From NCBI RefSeq assembly GCF_021271205.1, contig NZ_JAIWKS010000006.1:248001-312000 (forward strand): a stretch of DNA of 64,000 nucleotides. The letters run 5' to 3'. Both the position numbers and the translations under genes were made by a program. The stretch is from Pseudomonas uvaldensis. GTDB taxonomy: Bacteria > Pseudomonadota > Gammaproteobacteria > Pseudomonadales > Pseudomonadaceae. The number at the start of each line of letters is the position of its first letter. Position 1 is the stretch's first letter. This document shows positions 56,415 to 64,000 of this stretch, piece after piece. The notes under the pieces are model-generated. The model had not been told where the DNA came from. It did no database searches and saw nothing but the letters and a program-made list of their open reading frames with translations.

Positions 56415-59400
56415 TTAACCGATCGTCATCAAGCTGGCATTACCACCCGCCGCCGCGGTGTTGACGCTCAACGCCCGCTCGATCACCAGGCGCTCCAGCG
56501 CAATGCCGGTTTCGCCCTGGGACAAGCCGTGGACCCCGACGATGGCGCCGGCACGCTTGGCCACTTGTTGGCAGACGCTGCGCAACTGGTCCGAGTCGCC
56601 GTGATGCAGGACAGCGTCGAACACCACGTCATCCTTGGTCCAATCGGAAACGCGTTGGACACGTGCCTGAATATCCTTGGGCAAGCGTGCGAACAGTGCC
56701 TTGGTGGTATCGGTTTCCGGCCACACGACCGAGCCGCCCACGGCCAGTACGGCCGCCAGTTGCGTCAGCAGGTCACCTTCCACCTCGGCCAGGCACAGCA
56801 CATGTTCGCGCGGCAGAATGGCGTAGCTGTTGCGTTCACCGGTCGGGCCGGTCAGCTGGCGGGTGATACCGCTTTGCGATTGGGCTGCGAACTGCACGCA
56901 CAGGGCGCTCAGTTCGGCGAGCTTCTGGCTGTCGGCCCAGGCTTGCAGGGCGGTCAGCGGTTTGCTCATGGCCTCGCGCAGGCGCAGGTCCGGCGCGCTG
57001 ACGGCATCGGCGCGAACGAAGGATTGCTGGATCGCATCGGTAGGACGAGTCGACAGCAGGCGGTACAGGTACAGCGGACCACCGGCCTTGGGCCCGGTGC
57101 CCGACAAACCTTCGCCACCGAACGGTTGCACGCCAACCACGGCACCCACGATGTTGCGGTTCACGTAGACGTTGCCGGCATGGACGTTATCGATCACCTT
57201 GGCGATGGTTTCATCGATACGGGTATGCACGCCCAGGGTCAGGCCATAGCCGGAGGCGTTGATCTGGTTGATCAACTGATCCAGCTCCTTGCGCTTGTAG
57301 CGCACCACGTGCAGCACTGGGCCGAAGATCTCGCGCTGCAGCTCATCGAAGCTTTCCAGCTCGATCAGGGTCGGCATCACGAACGTGCCGCGCTTGCACT
57401 CTTCACTGTCGGCAATTGCCATCTGGTAAACGGTGCGACCTTTGTCGCGCATGGCCTGGATATGTTTCTCGATGCCGGCCTTGGCTTCGGCGTCGATCAC
57501 CGGGCCAATGTCCACCGACAGGCGCTCCGGGTTACCCAGGCGCGATTCGGCCATGGCGCCCTTGAGCATTTCGATGACGCGGTCAGCGGAGTCTTCCTGC
57601 AAGCACAGCACGCGCAGGGCCGAGCAGCGCTGGCCTGCGCTGTCGAAGGCCGACGACACCACGTCGATGACCACTTGTTCGGTCAGGGCCGAGGAGTCGA
57701 CGATCATGGCGTTCTGGCCGCCGGTTTCAGCGATCAGCGGGATCGGACGACCCTGGCTGTCCAGGCGACCGGCAATGTTGCGTTGCAGCAGGCGAGCGAC
57801 TTCTGTGGAACCGGTGAACATCACCCCCTTGACCCGCTCGTCACCCACCAGGCGGGCGCCGACGGTTTCGCCACGGCCCGGCAGCAGTTGCAGCACACCT
57901 TCCGGGATACCGGCTTCGAGCAGCAGGCGCACGGCCTGGGCGGCCACCAATGGCGTCTGTTCGGCTGGCTTGGCCAATACCGGGTTACCGGCGGCCAGGG
58001 CAGCGGCTACCTGGCCACTGAAAATGGCCAGGGGGAAGTTCCACGGGCTGATGCAGACCACCGGGCCCAATGGGCGGTGGGCATCGTTGGTGAAGTCATT
58101 GCGTGCCTGCACCGCGTAGTAGCGCAGGAAATCCACGGCTTCGCGAACTTCGGCAATGGCGTTGGCGAAGGTCTTGCCGGCTTCACGGGCCAGCAGGCCC
58201 ATCAATGGCTGGATCTCGCCTTCCATCAGATCGGCGGCGCGCTCCAGGATCGCGGCGCGCTCGGCCGGTGGCGTGGCCTGCCAGATCGGCGCGGCGTTGA
58301 GCGCGCACTGAATGGCATTGTCGACATCAGCCACCGTGGCTTCCTGCACATGGCCGACCACGTCGCGGTGATCGGCTGGGTTCAGGACCGGGGTCGGTGT
58401 TTCTTCACTGGCGGCGCAACCGAGCATCGGCGCGGCTTTCCAGTCGTTATGGGCGGTCGCCAGCAGGGCGCAGGACAACGAGGCCAGGCGATGTTCGTTC
58501 GCCATGTCGATGCCGCTGGAGTTGGCGCGCTCGCTGCCGTACAGGTCGCGTGGCAGGGGAATGCGCGGATGCGGCAGGCCGAAACCACCTTCCAGAGTCG
58601 CCATCTGCTCAATGCTGGCGACCGGGTCGGCCACCAGTTCCTGAATGGAAATCGACTGGTCGGCAATGCGGTTGACGAAGGAGGTGTTCGCGCCGTTTTC
58701 CAGCAGGCGACGCACCAGGTAAGCCAACAGTGTTTCATGGGTGCCGACTGGAGCGTACACGCGGCACGGACGGTTCAGCTTGCCTTCGGAAACCTTGCCT
58801 ACAACCTGTTCGTACAGCGGCTCACCCATGCCATGCAGGCACTGGAATTCGTACTGGCCCGGGTAATAGTTCTGACCGGCGATGTGATAAATAGCCGACA
58901 GCGTATGGGCGTTGTGCGTGGCGAACTGCGGGTAGATGGCTTCTGGTACCGACAGAAGCTTGCGGGCGCAGGCGATGTAGGACACGTCGGTGTACACCTT
59001 GCGGGTGTAGACCGGATAGCCTTCCAGGCCTTCGACCTGGGCGCGTTTGATCTCGCTGTCCCAGTACGCGCCTTTTACCAGGCGGATCATCAGGCGATGG
59101 CGACTGCGGCGCGCCAGGTCGATGACGTAGTCGATCACATACGGGCAGCGCTTCTGGTAGGCCTGGATCACGAAACCGATGCCGTTCCAGCCGGTCAGTT
59201 GCGGCTCGAAGCACAGGCGCTCCAACAGATCCAGGGACAGTTCGAGGCGGTCGGCTTCTTCGGCGTCGATGTTCAGGCCGATGTCGTATTGCTTGGCCAG
59301 CAGGGTCAGCGACAGCAGGCGTGGGTACAGCTCATCCATGACGCGCTCGTACTGGGCGCGGCTGTAACGCGGGTGCAGGGCCGAAAGCTTGATGGAAATG

Positions 59401-60368
59401 CCAGGGCCTTCATAAATCCCACGACCGTGGGAGGCTTTGCCGATCGAGTGGATGGCTTGTTCATACGAGGCCAGGTACTTCTGAGCGTCGTGCTCGGTGA
59501 GTGCGGCTTCACCCAGCATGTCGTAGGAGTAGCGGAAACCCTTGGCTTCGAATTTGCTCGCGTTGGCCAGGGCTTCGGCGATGGTCTCGCCGGTGACGAA
59601 CTGCTCGCCCATCAGGCGCATGGCCATGTCGACGCCCTTGCGGATCATCGGTTCGCCGCTCTTGCCGATGATGCGGCTCAGGGAGGAGGTCAGGCCTGCT
59701 TCATTATGGGTAGCGACCAGCTTGCCGGTCAGCAGCAGGCCCCAGGTCGCGGCGTTGACGAACAGCGACGGGCTGTTGCCCAGGTGTGGCTGCCAATTAC
59801 CGGTGCTGATCTTGTCGCGGATCAGTGCATCACGGGTACCTTTGTCCGGGATGCGCAGCAGCGCTTCGGCCAGGCACATCAACGCCACGCCTTCCTGGGA
59901 CGACAGGGAGAATTCCTGCAGCAGGCCCTGGACGATACCGGCGCGACCACCGGCACTCTTCTGGTTACGCAGTTTTTCTGCGATCGAAGCGGCCAGCTTG
60001 TTAGTGGCTTCGGCCATCTCCGCCGGCAGGCGAGCCTGTTCGATCAACATCGGTACCACTTCGGGTTCCGGTCGTCGGTAAGCGGCAGTGATGGAGGCAC
60101 GCAGCACCGATTGCGGCAGGATGCTTTCGGCAAACTCCAGGAAACATTGGTGAGCATGGTCAGGCTGGACATCGCCAGCCTCGTCATTGTCGACGCGGGT
60201 CGAACCGTTCAGCTCGGTCAGGGTTGCACCACCCTCGAGTTTTTCCAGGTAATTGAAAATTGCCTGCTTGATCAGCCAGTGCGGCGTGCGATCAATCGAG
60301 GTAGCGGCCGCTTTGAGGCGTTCGCGGGTCAGGTCATCGAGTTTGACCCCAAGAGTGGTGGTAGCCAT
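56415..60368 (-). CDS. putA: Trifunctional PutA: ribbon-helix-helix repressor, proline dehydrogenase and P5C dehydrogenase
   Basis: Oxidises proline to glutamate in two steps and represses put genes when proline is low. 1317 residues. The N-terminal ribbon-helix-helix (about 1-47, TTLGVKLDDLTRERLKAAA) binds DNA. The FAD proline dehydrogenase barrel (about 250-570) has GISIKLSALHPRY near 330 and RLVKGAYWD near 436. The NAD P5C dehydrogenase (about 640-1120) has ETGGQNAMIVD near 878 and the catalytic Cys near 914 (SAGQRCSALRVL). Divergent from putP across an operator array. Confidence 0.97.
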   Translation of the reverse strand: MATTTLGVKLDDLTRERLKAAATSIDRTPHWLIKQAIFNYLEKLEGGATLTELNGSTRVDNDEAGDVQPDHAHQCFLEFAESILPQSVLRASITAAYRRPEPEVVPMLIEQARLPAEMAEATNKLAASIAEKLRNQKSAGGRAGIVQGLLQEFSLSSQEGVALMCLAEALLRIPDKGTRDALIRDKISTGNWQPHLGNSPSLFVNAATWGLLLTGKLVATHNEAGLTSSLSRIIGKSGEPMIRKGVDMAMRLMGEQFVTGETIAEALANASKFEAKGFRYSYDMLGEAALTEHDAQKYLASYEQAIHSIGKASHGRGIYEGPGISIKLSALHPRYSRAQYERVMDELYPRLLSLTLLAKQYDIGLNIDAEEADRLELSLDLLERLCFEPQLTGWNGIGFVIQAYQKRCPYVIDYVIDLARRSRHRLMIRLVKGAYWDSEIKRAQVEGLEGYPVYTRKVYTDVSYIACARKLLSVPEAIYPQFATHNAHTLSAIYHIAGQNYYPGQYEFQCLHGMGEPLYEQVVGKVSEGKLNRPCRVYAPVGTHETLLAYLVRRLLENGANTSFVNRIADQSISIQELVADPVASIEQMATLEGGFGLPHPRIPLPRDLYGSERANSSGIDMANEHRLASLSCALLATAHNDWKAAPMLGCAASEETPTPVLNPADHRDVVGHVQEATVADVDNAIQCALNAAPIWQATPPAERAAILERAADLMEGEIQPLMGLLAREAGKTFANAIAEVREAVDFLRYYAVQARNDFTNDAHRPLGPVVCISPWNFPLAIFSGQVAAALAAGNPVLAKPAEQTPLVAAQAVRLLLEAGIPEGVLQLLPGRGETVGARLVGDERVKGVMFTGSTEVARLLQRNIAGRLDSQGRPIPLIAETGGQNAMIVDSSALTEQVVIDVVSSAFDSAGQRCSALRVLCLQEDSADRVIEMLKGAMAESRLGNPERLSVDIGPVIDAEAKAGIEKHIQAMRDKGRTVYQMAIADSEECKRGTFVMPTLIELESFDELQREIFGPVLHVVRYKRKELDQLINQINASGYGLTLGVHTRIDETIAKVIDNVHAGNVYVNRNIVGAVVGVQPFGGEGLSGTGPKAGGPLYLYRLLSTRPTDAIQQSFVRADAVSAPDLRLREAMSKPLTALQAWADSQKLAELSALCVQFAAQSQSGITRQLTGPTGERNSYAILPREHVLCLAEVEGDLLTQLAAVLAVGGSVVWPETDTTKALFARLPKDIQARVQRVSDWTKDDVVFDAVLHHGDSDQLRSVCQQVAKRAGAIVGVHGLSQGETGIALERLVIERALSVNTAAAGGNASLMTIG

Positions 60369-60830
60369 ATTTTTATCCTCATGTTTACCACGTATCGCGT
60401 GGCATCAGCTGGCGGCAAGATTAGCCCCGAGCTGCATGAGGTGCAACCGGGTGCAACCCTTTTTTTGACGAAACATCAGGCTGCTCATCAGGAAGTGAGC
60501 GCTGATCTCGTTGCGCTGCACCGGCTTAGTGCATTGGCTTATAGCGCGACTGTCTCCACTGCACAAAAAGGGAGCAAAAAACACGGTTCGGATGGAAAAA
60601 CCGATCAGGTGCAACTTATTCGAGCGAAACAGGTTGCACCTTATTTGATTTGTTGAATAGCATTCGCGGCCAAGGTGCAACCGGTTTCGAGCCGAGGGGC
60701 ATCGGCTGATGGCTTTCCTGGGGAAACATCAGTCATAAATTCGCGGGTCTGCTAATCGTCGCTACAACATCTGTGTTGTCGGCGCTTTCAACTGCCACCG
60801 CTACATAAAAACAAAGCCAGGGCGTAACTC
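60369..60830. promoter_or_regulatory. put control region between putA and putP with five PutA-type operator words
   Basis: 462 bases without a gene, AT-rich for this genome. The 8-mer GGTGCAAC or its complement occurs five times: 60440-60447, 60450-60457, 60608-60615, 60633-60640 (inverted) and 60674-60681. It contains GTTGCA, the word recognised by the E. coli PutA ribbon-helix-helix domain. The first two are one helical turn apart; the third and fourth face each other over a 17-base spacer. The rest contains no convincing paired -35/-10. Confidence 0.7.
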
Positions 60831-62315
60831 ATGAGTGTAAGCAATCCCACCCTGATCACCTTCGTGATCTATATCGCAGCCATGGTCCTGATCGGCCTGA
60901 TGGCTTATCGATCCACCAACAACCTTTCCGATTACATCCTGGGCGGCCGCAGCCTGGGCAGCGTCGTGACCGCATTGTCCGCCGGTGCCTCCGACATGAG
61001 CGGCTGGCTGCTGATGGGCCTGCCTGGTGCCATCTACATGTCCGGCCTGTCGGAAAGCTGGATCGCCATCGGCCTGATCGTCGGTGCCTACCTGAACTGG
61101 CTGTTCGTGGCTGGTCGCCTGCGGGTCCAGACCGAGCATAACGGCGATGCACTGACCCTGCCGGACTACTTCTCCAGCCGTTTCGAAGACAAGAGCGGTG
61201 TGCTGCGTATCATCTCCGCGGTGGTGATCCTGGTGTTCTTCACCATCTATTGCGCCTCCGGCATCGTGGCCGGTGCCCGTCTGTTCGAAAGCACTTTCGG
61301 CATGTCCTACGAGACAGCGCTGTGGGCCGGTGCCGCGGCGACCATCGCCTACACCTTCGTGGGTGGTTTCCTGGCCGTGAGCTGGACCGACACCGTACAA
61401 GCCACCCTGATGATCTTCGCCCTGATCCTGACGCCGATCATCGTGCTGCTGGCCACCGGCGGCGTGGACACCACGTTCCTGGCCATCGAAGCGAAAGATC
61501 CTTCGTCCTTCGACATGCTGAAGAACACCACCTTCATCGGTATCATCTCGCTGATGGGCTGGGGTCTGGGCTATTTCGGCCAGCCTCATATCCTGGCGCG
61601 TTTCATGGCGGCGGATTCGGTCAAGTCGATCGCCAATGCCCGTCGTATCTCCATGACCTGGATGATCCTGTGCCTGGGCGGCACCGTGGCCGTGGGCTTC
61701 TTTGGCATTGCCTACTTCTCGGCGCATCCCGAGGTGGCCGGTCCCGTGACCGAAAACCCTGAGCGCGTATTCATCGAGCTGGCCAAACTGCTGTTCAACC
61801 CATGGCTTGCCGGTGTCCTGCTGTCGGCCATCCTGGCGGCGGTGATGAGTACCCTGAGCTGCCAGTTGCTGGTGTGCTCCAGCGCCCTGACCGAAGACTT
61901 CTACAAGACCTTCCTGCGCAAGAATGCTTCGCAGCTGGAACTGGTCTGGGTCGGCCGTGCCATGGTGTTGCTGGTGGCTTTGATCGCCATCGCCATGGCC
62001 GCCAACCCGGAAAACCGCGTTCTGGGCCTGGTGAGCTATGCCTGGGCCGGTTTCGGTGCTGCCTTCGGTCCGGTTGTCCTGATCTCCGTCATCTGGAAAG
62101 GCATGACCCGTAACGGTGCACTGGCCGGTATCCTGGTGGGTGCACTCACCGTGATCGTCTGGAAGCACTTCGAATTGCTGGGCCTGTATGAAATCATCCC
62201 GGGCTTTATCTTCGCCAGCCTGGCCATCTACTTCGTCAGCAAGATGGGCTCGCCTACCGCCGGTATGGTGCAGCGCTTCGAAGCGGCCGAGAAAGATTTC
62301 CGCCTGAACAACTAA
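60831..62315 (+). CDS. putP: Na+/proline symporter PutP
   Basis: 494-residue sodium:solute symporter (SSS family) with about 13 membrane helices. N-terminal LITFVIYIAAMVLIGLMAY; the Na+-site region is LSAGASDMSGWLLMGLPGAIY; the SSS signature region is WGLGYFGQPHILARFMA. It supplies proline to PutA, and their divergence around shared operators suggests joint control. Confidence 0.97.
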   Translation: MSVSNPTLITFVIYIAAMVLIGLMAYRSTNNLSDYILGGRSLGSVVTALSAGASDMSGWLLMGLPGAIYMSGLSESWIAIGLIVGAYLNWLFVAGRLRVQTEHNGDALTLPDYFSSRFEDKSGVLRIISAVVILVFFTIYCASGIVAGARLFESTFGMSYETALWAGAAATIAYTFVGGFLAVSWTDTVQATLMIFALILTPIIVLLATGGVDTTFLAIEAKDPSSFDMLKNTTFIGIISLMGWGLGYFGQPHILARFMAADSVKSIANARRISMTWMILCLGGTVAVGFFGIAYFSAHPEVAGPVTENPERVFIELAKLLFNPWLAGVLLSAILAAVMSTLSCQLLVCSSALTEDFYKTFLRKNASQLELVWVGRAMVLLVALIAIAMAANPENRVLGLVSYAWAGFGAAFGPVVLISVIWKGMTRNGALAGILVGALTVIVWKHFELLGLYEIIPGFIFASLAIYFVSKMGSPTAGMVQRFEAAEKDFRLNN

Positions 62316-62364
62316 ACAAGGCTTTCGGCGAGGCCTGGACGGCTCGCTCGAAGGTTGGATGAAA

Positions 62365-62399
62365 AAAACGGCCCGGCTCCAGTGGAGGTGGGCCGTTTT
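62365..62399. terminator. Bidirectional rho-independent terminator after putP
   Basis: Ten-base arms AAAACGGCCC and GGGCCGTTTT with A/T at the base on both sides, located between convergent putP and the DUF2165 gene. Confidence 0.85.
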
Positions 62400-62410
62400 C
62401 ATTTGCGCGG

Positions 62411-62905
62411 TCAGTCCACCGTGGCGTCGGGCTGGTTGAGGAAGATCAGTACACCCAGCAGCGCCATGTAGAACCTGAACGCAGCGTCCTGGCCATTCCA
62501 GATTTCGGATTGCCACATCAGAAACCATTCCCCTCCGACCACCATGAAGCCAAAGAACCAGACGAGGAATCCCGTCGTCAGGCCGGCGATGCTCCAACGT
62601 TTGGCCCGTGTGAATATCGCGCCCTCGGCCTTGCGCGCCTGCCACAGTTTCAGTGCCCCGTAGCCGAGCAGCCCGGCAGTGAACGCTTCGCCGAGGATGA
62701 TCAGCCAGTAGGCGCCATGCCACAGCCATGGCTGGACGATAGCCCGATAGCGGGCGGCGTTGTCCGGGAAAGTGGTGTCCATGCTCAGCACGTGCTGGAC
62801 GAAATTGAAGTTGGAGCGGTAGTCGGTGATGTTGTTGAACACGGTCAGGAAAGCGAATGTGGCGAGTGCCAGGGTCATTGCGATTTTTGCGTAGCGAGTC
62901 GTCAT
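62411..62905 (-). CDS. DUF2165 small integral membrane protein
   Basis: 164 residues from ATG 62905 with AGGA upstream. Four hydrophobic segments (IAMTLALATFAFLTVF, WLIILGEAFTAGLLGYGAL, WSIAGLTTGFLVWFFGFMVV, FYMALLGVLIFL) and conserved NNITDY and EWFLMWQSE near the loops. Family of unknown function in proteobacteria. Confidence 0.85.
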   Translation of the reverse strand: MTTRYAKIAMTLALATFAFLTVFNNITDYRSNFNFVQHVLSMDTTFPDNAARYRAIVQPWLWHGAYWLIILGEAFTAGLLGYGALKLWQARKAEGAIFTRAKRWSIAGLTTGFLVWFFGFMVVGGEWFLMWQSEIWNGQDAAFRFYMALLGVLIFLNQPDATVD

Positions 62906-63176
62906 GCGGTGCGTCCTTTGCTTTTTTTGCGACGAAGGGAACGTTATCACGCCGTGTTGCAGTCCCGAGGCTCGTCAGGTTGTAAGACGCCGCTGATTCA
63001 ATCGTACGACGGGTTCCGTAGGCTGCTACGCAAAGGATGTCTATCGGAAAATGCAGCACATGCTGCGGCTTTTATCTCCCCAGATGTAAGGCAATTCTGT
63101 TTTTCCTGACCTCCAGCCCGCTCTCCATGTGACTCATGCAGAATCGTCCACCTACATTTTTGCAGAGAGACATCGG
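62906..63176. other. Intergenic region before vgrG
   Basis: 271 bases between divergent genes. I find no inverted repeat, paired promoter boxes or short gene worth naming. The vgrG start has only a weak AGAGA upstream. Confidence 0.5.
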
Positions 63177-64000
63177 ATGTTCGCGTCTGCCAACCAACCG
63201 CGTTTCACGCTGACGCTCGACGACGGACCGAATGAGTTCAAGGTGCTTGAGTTCACGGGCGAGGAGGGCATCAGTCAACCCTATTGCTTCGATGTAGAGC
63301 TGGTGAGCGAGCGAGGGGATCTGGCGTTGGAGGCATTGTTGCATCGCCAGGCTTACTTGGGGTTCGACCACTTGGGGCGCGGGATTCATGGCCAGGTTTA
63401 CAGCGTGGCCCAAGGCGATCCGGGGAAGCGCCTGACTCGTTACCAGATCAGCCTGGTGCCACGCCTGGCTTACCTGCGCCATCGCATCAACCAACGGATT
63501 TTCCAGCACCTGAGCGTGCCTTCGATCATCGCCAGGGTGCTGAAGGATCATGGCATCCATGGCGATGGGTTCCAGTTCAGCCTCGGTGGTGAGTACCCCG
63601 AACGTGAATACTGCGTGCAATACGGTGAAAGCGATCTGGCCTTTATCGAACGGTTGTGTGCCGAGGTGGGGATCCATTACCACTTCCGGCACAGCCCCGA
63701 CGGCCACTTGCTGGTATTTGGTGATGACCAGACCGTCTTCCCCCGCCTGCCCGAGCCGACGTTGTATCTGCCGGGCAGCGGCATGGCCGCCGGGGAAGCG
63801 GCGATCAAGCGCCTGGCGGTCCGGCTCGAGACACGCACCAACGCGGTGACGCTGCGCGACTACGATTTCCGCCAACCCGGCCTGCTGTTGCAAACCCACC
63901 AGGATAGCCAGCAGCAGCCGGCGCTGGAGGAGTATCGCTATCCCGGTCTTTTCTCTGATCGCGAGCATGGCACGCATTTGGCCCGGCGTGCACTGGAGCG
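63177..64000 (+). CDS. vgrG: Type VI secretion tip protein VgrG, N-terminal part (truncated by window)
   Basis: I translated 274 residues directly; the frame is open to the window end. It begins MFASANQPRFTLTLDDGPNE and matches the gp27-like first domain of VgrG (LALEALLHRQAYLGFDH, GIHGQVYSV, YCVQYGESDLAFIERLCAEVGIHYHF). VgrG trimerises as the spike of the T6SS tube and carries effectors. No other T6SS gene is visible, so it is either an orphan vgrG island with effector and immunity genes beyond the edge or the end of a larger cluster. Confidence 0.93.
   Translation, partial: MFASANQPRFTLTLDDGPNEFKVLEFTGEEGISQPYCFDVELVSERGDLALEALLHRQAYLGFDHLGRGIHGQVYSVAQGDPGKRLTRYQISLVPRLAYLRHRINQRIFQHLSVPSIIARVLKDHGIHGDGFQFSLGGEYPEREYCVQYGESDLAFIERLCAEVGIHYHFRHSPDGHLLVFGDDQTVFPRLPEPTLYLPGSGMAAGEAAIKRLAVRLETRTNAVTLRDYDFRQPGLLLQTHQDSQQQPALEEYRYPGLFSDREHGTHLARRALE

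Noticed and set aside
60590..60640. Sigma54-type -24/-12 site before putP
   Set aside because: GG and GC elements are not at the required 10-base spacing; the GTTGCA words fit PutA operators better.
56376..60656. A 1426-codon open frame antisense to putA
   Set aside because: Shadow of putA, His/Gln/Gly-rich nonsense translation without motifs or ribosome-binding site.
60801..63059. A 752-codon minus-strand frame across putP and the DUF2165 gene
   Set aside because: It covers two recognisable genes and their terminator; composition is typical of an antisense shadow.

Overview
This window is chromosomal DNA of a fluorescent-type Pseudomonas. The evidence is high GC, Pseudomonas-like protein sequences throughout, and the gene order ponA (divergent) / pilMNOPQ-aroK-aroB-damX-like-gltB-gltD-hemE, which is a conserved Pseudomonas core block. 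I see no tRNA, rRNA, CRISPR array, insertion sequence or prophage. Species cannot be fixed from sequence reading alone.

Layout. 1-1531 (-): N-terminal two thirds of penicillin-binding protein 1A, cut by the window edge. 1738-6614 (+): type IV pilus alignment and secretin operon pilMNOPQ, followed without a gap by the shikimate genes aroK and aroB and an AAA+/SPOR cell-division-type membrane protein. 10341-16241 (+): glutamate synthase gltB and gltD, then hemE (16493-17560). 17649-19939: a YnfM-like MFS exporter divergent from a LysR regulator. 20023-24108 (-): a 1361-residue modular toxin-like protein with a Pro/Thr linker and a small, possibly RelE-like C-terminal module. 24253-41153 (-): a 17-kb, 19-gene, translationally coupled aryl polyene (APE/xanthomonadin-type) pigment operon. 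41500-43192: orphan ParA-like ATPase, trxC and a small acidic protein. 43249-49891 (-): selO, a large MscK-type mechanosensitive channel and an NhaP2-type K+/H+ antiporter. 50104-53350 (-): a BdlA-like PAS-PAS chemoreceptor and a transmembrane chemoreceptor. 53607-54136 (+): a coiled-coil/ZapA-like pair. 54339-56141 (-): acyl-CoA dehydrogenase. 56415-62315: putA and putP, divergent across a 462-bp control region carrying five copies of a PutA-type operator word. 62411-62905 (-): DUF2165 membrane protein. 63177-end (+): 5' part of a type VI secretion vgrG.

How it works together. The APE operon encodes a complete dedicated type II fatty-acid-like system: two ACPs, two ketosynthases plus a chain-length factor, a ketoreductase, two dehydratases (one fused to the aryl-ACP ligase) and a thioesterase. 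It also encodes an aromatic amino acid lyase to make the aryl starter, a methyltransferase, a flavoprotein with halogenase signature motifs, a glycosyltransferase and two acyltransferases for lipid attachment, and an MMPL exporter with LolA-like and lipoprotein partners. Its head carries a well-spaced sigma70-like promoter (-35 at 41262-41267, -10 at 41239-41244).

The most interesting items are the halogenase-like flavoprotein and the lyase with an atypical selectivity pair inside the APE operon, the modular toxin-like protein with an AT-richer 3' part and no adjacent immunity gene, the five-copy operator array between putA and putP, and a second, non-canonical zapA-like pair.
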